A stretch of 64,000 bases of DNA from Candidatus Binatia bacterium (lineage in GTDB: Bacteria; Desulfobacterota; Binatia; UBA12015). Each line of letters opens with the position of its first letter. Within the stretch, counting starts at the first letter, position 1. Where the stretch lies: positions 62,001 to 126,000 of the forward strand of contig JAQWJE010000016.1 in NCBI GenBank assembly GCA_029248525.1. Reading direction: 5' to 3'. This document shows positions 59,500 through 64,000 of the stretch, one piece after another. A program made the position numbers and the translations under genes. Under the pieces are notes generated by a model. The model made no database searches, was not told where the DNA came from, and saw nothing but the letters and a program-made list of their open reading frames with translations.

Positions 59500-61872
59500 A
59501 TGGATGTTTCTCTGCGTGAGGCCCCTTATCGAGATGCGACTTTGCCACGAGAGGCCCGGGTGGCCGATCTTCTCGGGCGGATGACCTTGGCCGAGAAAGT
59601 AGCCCAGATCGGTTGTACGTGGTCGGTTTTCCTTGTCGAGGACGAGGCGTTCTCGGAGGAGCGTGCACGCACCATGATGGCCGATGGTGCCGGGCAGGTC
59701 ACGCGCATTGCGGCCGCCACCGGGCTGCGTCCGCGGGAGAACGCAGCCTTCATGAACCGGATCCAGCGGTTTCTGCTCGACGAAACGCGCCTGGGCATTC
59801 CGGCGATCGTTCATGAAGAGAGCGTCGGTGGGTTTACCGCAAGAGATGCCGACCAGTTGCCCCAGGGGATCGGTTTGGCCGCAACCTGGAATCCGGATCT
59901 GGTCGGGCAGGGCGCCGACTTGATCCGCCAGCAAATGGTGGCCGTTGGCGCCCGACTCAGCCTGTCGCCGGTGCTGGACGTTGCCCGCGACCCGCGCTGG
60001 GGGCGGGTGGAGGAAACCTATGGCGAGGATCCCTATCTGGCCGCTCGCATGGGAGTGGCGTATGTGCGCGGTCTGCAGGGCGACGATCTGTGCCATGGGG
60101 TCGCGGCCACCGGCAAGCATTTTATCGGTTACGGCATCTCGGAGGGGGGGCATAATCACAAGCCGGCACATGTCGGCTCGCGCGATCTGCGCGAAGTCTA
60201 TGCGCGCCCGTTTCTCGCCGCGATTCAGGAAGCGGATCTGCGCTGCATGATGAATGCGTACAACGAAGTTGACGGTCTGCCTTGCGGCGGGTCTGCCGAG
60301 ATTCTGGATGATCTATTGCGCCGCGAATTGGGCTTCGGGGGCTTGGTGGTTGCGGACTATTTCACGACCAATCAGTTGATCACGGCCCACCGGGTGGCAG
60401 GGACCAAATCGGACGCGGCCTTGATGGCGCTCGAGGCGGGGCTCGATTGCGAGCTGCCGTCGACCGATTGCTACGCGGAAGTCGAGCAACTTGTGGAGAC
60501 GGGTGCGCTGGCTGAATCGGTGGTGGACCGTTCGGTCGCGCGCGTTCTGGATCTGAAGTTTGCTCTGGGCCTTTTCGAGAACCCTTTTGTCGAGGAGGAA
60601 ATCGCTGCGGCTTCCTACCAGACGCCGCAGGCGCGCGGTCTGTCCCGCAAGCTTGCGGCACAATCCGTGGTTTTGCTGGAAAACGACGGCACCTTGCCGC
60701 TACGCGCGGATCTCAAGCGGATTGCCGTGATCGGCCCTGCCGCCGATGATGAGCGATTGCTGGAGGGCGACTATCATTACCCGGCACATCTCGAGATTAT
60801 CTATCGCCCCAGCGAAGAGGATGCGGGCGCGATCCTGCCGCGGCCGGACGAGCAGGCTTTTGCCGCGGGGCCGTTTTTCCCACCGATCGTGACGCCGCTG
60901 GCCGGTTTGCGGGAGGCCTTCCCCGACGCGACCCTGACCCACATCCGCGGTTGTGGCGTATCAAACCCGGATGAGCGCGAGATCCCCGCCGCCGTGGAGG
61001 CCGCGGCCGCAGCCGAGGTGGCCGTGGTCTTTGTCGGGGGCCGCTCGGGTCTGGTGCCGGGGTGCACCAGCGGCGAGTTCCGTGACGCCGCCCATCTCGA
61101 ACTGACGGGCGCCCAGCAGGAATTGGTCGCCGCGGTACTGGCAACGGGGACGCCGACGGTGGTCGTGCTCGTCGGCGGTCGCATTTTTGCGGTCCCCGAG
61201 ATTGCCGGCCGCGCCGGCGCCCTGGTCGCAGCCTTTCTCCCGGGCGAGGAGGGCGGCCACGGGATCGCGGACGTGCTGAGCGGCGTGGTCGATGCCAGCG
61301 GTCGCTTGCCGGTGAGCATGCTGCATCACGCAGGCCAGATTCCCCTGCATAGTGGACTGAAATGGGACGCGGGCTCGGCGATGGGCAACTTTGAGCCCGA
61401 CTATATCGATGCGCCATCCGAGGCGCTCTATCCCTTTGGTCATGGGCTGAGCTACACGCAGTTCCGTTGCACGGACGCCGAGGTGTGCGCGGGGACGACG
61501 GCGGATGACTGTATTCTCGCGATCGATTGCACGTTGCAGAACGTGGGCGACCGCGACGGCGTCGAGGTGCTGCGCCTGGAGATTCAGGACCTCGTTGCGT
61601 CTGTCACGCGACCGGTTTGTCAGCTCGCGGGCTTTGCCCGCATCGCGCTCGCCGCGGGCGCCTCGGTTCGGGTCCGCTTTCAACTCGATCGCTCACAGCT
61701 CGGTCTCTACGATCGCCAGATGCAATTTGTCGTCGAGCCGGGCGACGTGCGCTACCGAATCACTGGCGGTGCGGTCGAGACGCCGATCGATGGGGTCGCC
61801 AGCATCGGTGGGGATATCGTTGCTCTGGATGCGCAGCAGATCATTCCCACCGAGGTGGTTGTCGAGGGCTGA
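59500..61872 (+). CDS. Glycoside hydrolase family 3 beta-glucosidase-like enzyme
   Basis: 790 aa. The GH3 N-terminal barrel has RLGIPAIVHEESVGGFTA, ARDPRWGRVEETYGEDPYL and KHFIGYG; the nucleophile is Asp286 in GLVVADYFTTNQLI. The GH3 C-terminal sandwich has SVVLLENDGTLPL and VVFVGGRSGLVPGCTSGEFRD, and a fibronectin-III-like domain ends the protein (ADDCILAIDCTLQNVGDRDG). There is no signal peptide, so it is probably cytoplasmic, cleaving beta-glucosides or xylosides. AGAAGG precedes the ATG. A strong terminator follows, and no neighbouring sugar transporter is present. Confidence 0.93.
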   Translation: MDVSLREAPYRDATLPREARVADLLGRMTLAEKVAQIGCTWSVFLVEDEAFSEERARTMMADGAGQVTRIAAATGLRPRENAAFMNRIQRFLLDETRLGIPAIVHEESVGGFTARDADQLPQGIGLAATWNPDLVGQGADLIRQQMVAVGARLSLSPVLDVARDPRWGRVEETYGEDPYLAARMGVAYVRGLQGDDLCHGVAATGKHFIGYGISEGGHNHKPAHVGSRDLREVYARPFLAAIQEADLRCMMNAYNEVDGLPCGGSAEILDDLLRRELGFGGLVVADYFTTNQLITAHRVAGTKSDAALMALEAGLDCELPSTDCYAEVEQLVETGALAESVVDRSVARVLDLKFALGLFENPFVEEEIAAASYQTPQARGLSRKLAAQSVVLLENDGTLPLRADLKRIAVIGPAADDERLLEGDYHYPAHLEIIYRPSEEDAGAILPRPDEQAFAAGPFFPPIVTPLAGLREAFPDATLTHIRGCGVSNPDEREIPAAVEAAAAAEVAVVFVGGRSGLVPGCTSGEFRDAAHLELTGAQQELVAAVLATGTPTVVVLVGGRIFAVPEIAGRAGALVAAFLPGEEGGHGIADVLSGVVDASGRLPVSMLHHAGQIPLHSGLKWDAGSAMGNFEPDYIDAPSEALYPFGHGLSYTQFRCTDAEVCAGTTADDCILAIDCTLQNVGDRDGVEVLRLEIQDLVASVTRPVCQLAGFARIALAAGASVRVRFQLDRSQLGLYDRQMQFVVEPGDVRYRITGGAVETPIDGVASIGGDIVALDAQQIIPTEVVVEG

Positions 61873-61890
61873 GGCTCCGGGCGCAAACGC

Positions 61891-61927
61891 AAAGAGGAGA
61901 CTGTCGTGAGACAGTCTCCTCTTTTTT
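61891..61927 (+). terminator. Strong intrinsic terminator after the GH3 gene
   Basis: A perfect 15-bp stem (61891-61905 with 61910-61924) around a GTGA loop is followed by six Ts. It is the clearest terminator in the window. As the next gene converges, it may also stop transcription from the opposite strand, although the A-run on that side is shorter. Confidence 0.93.
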
Positions 61928-61996
61928 CGCATGAATCGTCGTTGTCCCGAGCACCATTCGCGCTCGGGGTCGGACGATCGAGTCGCGTCTCGCGGC

Positions 61997-62608
61997 TCAG
62001 GAGCCGGTGTTGAACATCACGGCAACGTTGGCAAGCCAATGGCTCCCATGGCCGTCGGCTCCATCGTCAAAATCCAAGTCGGTGTTCCACACGTGGCGGT
62101 AACGGTATTGGTAGCCAGCAGTGAAGGCAACCGTCAGGCTCTCGCTGGTAGCGAGGTTTACACCGATCTGCGGGCCGCCGCCGATGCTGAAAGTGTAGAT
62201 GTCGGGACCAGGGCCTGAATCGGCGAGCGCATCGAAACCGAGGCCGACCGCGGGGCCGATCCAGACACGGGTGCTGCTATCCTGGAACACGCGGAACCCG
62301 AAGGCATTGTTCATGGAAAAGCCGTTCCAGTTGTTGGTCCCCGACGCACCGACCTCATCCCATGTATGAGCGTAACCTGCATCGAGGCGGTAGTTGAAGA
62401 GATGATCGCCCTGCGGGTTGGTCGAGTAGGTCACGCCAACGCCGATGCTATTGCCGTTTTGGTCCAGCTTCCCCGCGCCAGCAAAGTCGACGGTGTCCGC
62501 GTAGCCCGAGTATTCGATATAGCCACCGATGCCATCGGCGTGTGCTGTGGTGGCCGGCATCAGGAATGCGGCCAGCGCTGCGATTGCCATGGTTCCAAAC
62601 GTTTTCAT
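61997..62608 (-). CDS. Small outer-membrane beta-barrel protein
   Basis: 203 aa from ATG 62608 (GGAGGA seven bases upstream; a TTG two codons earlier is an alternative). A signal peptide (cleavage after TAHA) precedes alternating amphipathic strands: GIGGYIEYSGYADTVDF, SIGVGVTYSTNPQGDHLFNY, VWIGPAVGLGFDAL, IYTFSIGGGPQIGVNL, LTVAFTAGYQYRYRHV. This is an eight-stranded OmpA/OmpW-like barrel of unknown ligand. The last residues (ANVAVMFNTGS) do not end in an aromatic residue, unlike typical barrels. Confidence 0.72.
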   Translation of the reverse strand: MKTFGTMAIAALAAFLMPATTAHADGIGGYIEYSGYADTVDFAGAGKLDQNGNSIGVGVTYSTNPQGDHLFNYRLDAGYAHTWDEVGASGTNNWNGFSMNNAFGFRVFQDSSTRVWIGPAVGLGFDALADSGPGPDIYTFSIGGGPQIGVNLATSESLTVAFTAGYQYRYRHVWNTDLDFDDGADGHGSHWLANVAVMFNTGS

Positions 62609-62998
62609 CCTCAATCCTCCCCATCAGTGCGGCGATTCTTGGTTTCTTTGCCGCGACATCATTGCCCCGTGGCAAGGTGCCTGGGGCGGCCGTAGTGCGC
62701 CGCCCCGCGACGGAAGTAGCAAGAATCGATGAGGGATGGAACTTGGGGATGCTTTTGTTTGCTCGTAAAGACAAGGACTTTCGGCACCCGGGGGGCTTCG
62801 CAGTCCTGTGCGTCAGGGGCTTTTCTCCCGCGGTGCGGGCCTCGAGAAGGATCGAGGCCCGCAGGCGAGGATGGCGCCCTCGGAAGGATTTCGGCGTGGG
62901 TCGGGTTTGGTTGTTCAGGTCGAGGAAGTTCGAAGAGGGCGTGTGCTTTGTGGGTGGAACGTGTCAGCGGACGCAGCCATGGCTGCCTCCGCCCGGGA
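62609..62998 (-). other. 390-bp intergenic region with a perfect hairpin
   Basis: No supportable gene. At 62835-62862 a perfect 11-bp stem (arms 62835-62845 and 62852-62862, loop GAAGGA) stands about 140 bp beyond the stop of the ARPP-1-like gene on the minus strand. It lacks a T-run, so it may be a processing site or operator rather than a terminator. The promoter of the barrel gene should lie near 62615-62720. Confidence 0.45.
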
Positions 62999-64000
62999 CT
63001 AGCTCAGGGCCGGAAAGAGGGCCGCATGGACAAGTTCGCCTTCGAGGAGAACGAGACCGCCGGCCACGCCCGGGCCCTGCAGACTGAAATGCTCACCGGC
63101 TCCGGCGAGCTCGCGCGGTGCGAGCTCGATTCCGGTCTTGAGAAACGAGGTCCAGGCCTCGACCTGTTCGCGCGAGACGGTGGCCTCTGACGAATCGGCC
63201 TCGGTAGAATCGGGTTCCGAGGCATTGTCGGCTTGCTGCTTTTGCTCGGGGCTCCGGTCTTGTGCCTCACTTTGTTGCCGGCTCCGTGCCTGACTCCGGG
63301 CATGACTCCGCGCATCGAGCGCGTAGCCATCGGCCACGCTTTTCCAGAAACCGCCAAAGGTCGCGCTGTCGGCAAAGAGGTCGAGACCGATGATCCGGTT
63401 GCCCAGTGCCACGATCGCCCCGCTGGCCTCCATTTCCTGAAGGCGGACTTCGACCTTTTCCTGTGCGGCTGCTCGTGCCGTGGCACGCTCTCCGGCACGC
63501 TCGCCGGACCGCTTGCCGGCATCGGCGTCCTCTCGGGCCACCGACTCGTAAACATCATCCAGTGCGGAGGTTGCCGATTGGGCACCATGGCTCTGGATGT
63601 ATTGGTCGACTTCATTCCAGACCGCCGCCTGGTTGGTTCGGGCGCGCCCAGGTTCCTGATGCATGAATTCCCGCGGAGACCCGGTGCGCCTGTGCCGCGC
63701 ACGACGGTCGTAATGTCGAGTCAGGCGCTCGGCCTCGGTTTGCTCGCGCGAAGCCTGTTCGGATGCGGCCGTCCCGCCCGGCACATCCGAGCGGTGTTCG
63801 GTTGTGAAGCCGTCGGGGCCATCGGCCAAGTCGGGCGCGTCGCGCAATTCGGGTTCGCTCGGGGCGGCATGCACCATATGGGCCTTGCGATTGCGCAGCG
63901 TGGCACCCACGGTGCGACCGCTATGAGAGAACGTCTCTCCCTGATGCTGCCAGCGCCCGGCCTCCACGCAGCTGACGTCGACGGTGGTCTTTTCGCCGGC
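62999..64000 (-). CDS. ARPP-1-domain (DUF6569-like) protein, N-terminally cut by the window edge
   Basis: The frame is open to the window end, so the protein continues beyond 64000; the part here ends VDVSCVEAGRW at the edge, a block that precedes the conserved centre of ARPP-1-type proteins. A central NQAAVWNEVDQYIQSHGAQS and a later GAIVALGNRIIGLDLFADSA are typical of that family. Between them is a low-complexity Arg/Glu/Gln/Ala region (residues about 150-260). The function is unknown. A GTG at 63967 could be a start only if the upstream match is fortuitous. The C-terminal domain (AAALFPALS) is not recognised. Confidence 0.7.
   Translation of the reverse strand, partial: AGEKTTVDVSCVEAGRWQHQGETFSHSGRTVGATLRNRKAHMVHAAPSEPELRDAPDLADGPDGFTTEHRSDVPGGTAASEQASREQTEAERLTRHYDRRARHRRTGSPREFMHQEPGRARTNQAAVWNEVDQYIQSHGAQSATSALDDVYESVAREDADAGKRSGERAGERATARAAAQEKVEVRLQEMEASGAIVALGNRIIGLDLFADSATFGGFWKSVADGYALDARSHARSQARSRQQSEAQDRSPEQKQQADNASEPDSTEADSSEATVSREQVEAWTSFLKTGIELAPRELAGAGEHFSLQGPGVAGGLVLLEGELVHAALFPALS

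Noticed and set aside
62729-63190. A 153-codon plus-strand frame across the barrel/ARPP-1 gap
   Set aside because: It runs into the ARPP-1-like gene antisense and lacks a ribosome-binding site or recognisable domain.
1-64000. tRNA, rRNA, CRISPR, IS elements and prophage
   Set aside because: No cloverleaf-like gaps, no evenly spaced repeats and no transposase, integrase or phage structural genes were seen in the gaps or frames; absence is by eye only.

Overview
The window is high-GC, densely packed bacterial chromosome (about 60 genes in 64 kb, short gaps, many start/stop overlaps) with no rRNA, tRNA, phage, insertion-sequence or CRISPR signature that I could see. Outer-membrane porins and barrels, a DsbB-like protein, a large two-gene PstC/PstA pair, an F420-type (Ddn-like) reductase, thiolase/DUF35 pairs, an SCP2 protein, TauD, P450 and metal-dependent amidohydrolase genes, and secreted proteins with Pro/Thr linkers followed by CGNG...GEQCDDG Cys-rich modules together suggest a Gram-negative, lipid- or steroid-catabolising environmental lineage of the former Deltaproteobacteria, for example Candidatus Binatia/Binatota or Myxococcota. 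That placement is inference from gene content, not a phylogeny.

Layout. 1-6640: the end of a PhyH oxygenase gene faces a minus-strand phosphate-uptake operon, porin-pstS-pstC-pstA, with no pstB or phoU in the window. 6820-12128: a pseudouridine synthase, an adenosine-kinase-like PfkB gene with malonyl-CoA decarboxylase, then a coupled trio of hotdog thioesterase, CysQ-like phosphatase and SMUG1-type uracil-DNA glycosylase. 12130-20374: lipid-metabolism block with SDR, lipid-transfer thiolase plus DUF35 partner, SCP2 protein coupled to a secreted LolA-like protein, a second thiolase with a PlsC acyltransferase, two alpha/beta hydrolases and a Ddn-like reductase. 20639-26547: FkbM methyltransferase, a lone PD-(D/E)XK nuclease, DsbB with a 51-aa DUF5993 partner, an MFS transporter, a UbiA prenyltransferase and an Lgt paralogue.

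26585-32963 is the most distinctive part: a 1093-aa thermolysin-type protease and a 1001-aa beta-propeller/dihaem peroxidase-like protein lie head to tail and end in almost the same 82-residue, 15-cysteine module. 33304-45410 is a second catabolic block: VOC, GST, a DUF7064-like protein, a degenerate tyrosine phosphatase, TauD with an outer-membrane protein, EstB-like beta-lactamase, periplasmic peroxiredoxin, then a co-directional thioesterase, haem-oxygenase-like diiron protein, amidohydrolase and alpha/beta hydrolase, facing an acyl-CoA synthetase.

45592-50423 holds a secreted Cys-containing protein, a DoxX protein, a eukaryotic-type glutamine synthetase with a good sigma-54 promoter, structured leader and terminator, and a Ser/Thr kinase. 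50557-57153 holds an MDR reductase, a GGCT-like protein, a thiolase-like protein with a P450, DUF309, and an S9 peptidase split by a frameshift. 57531-64000 holds a membrane-anchored split-barrel protein, a membrane-anchored Mrr-like nuclease, a 40-aa membrane peptide with a strong ribosome-binding site, a GH3 glycosidase with a clear terminator, a small outer-membrane barrel and an ARPP-1-like protein cut by the window edge.
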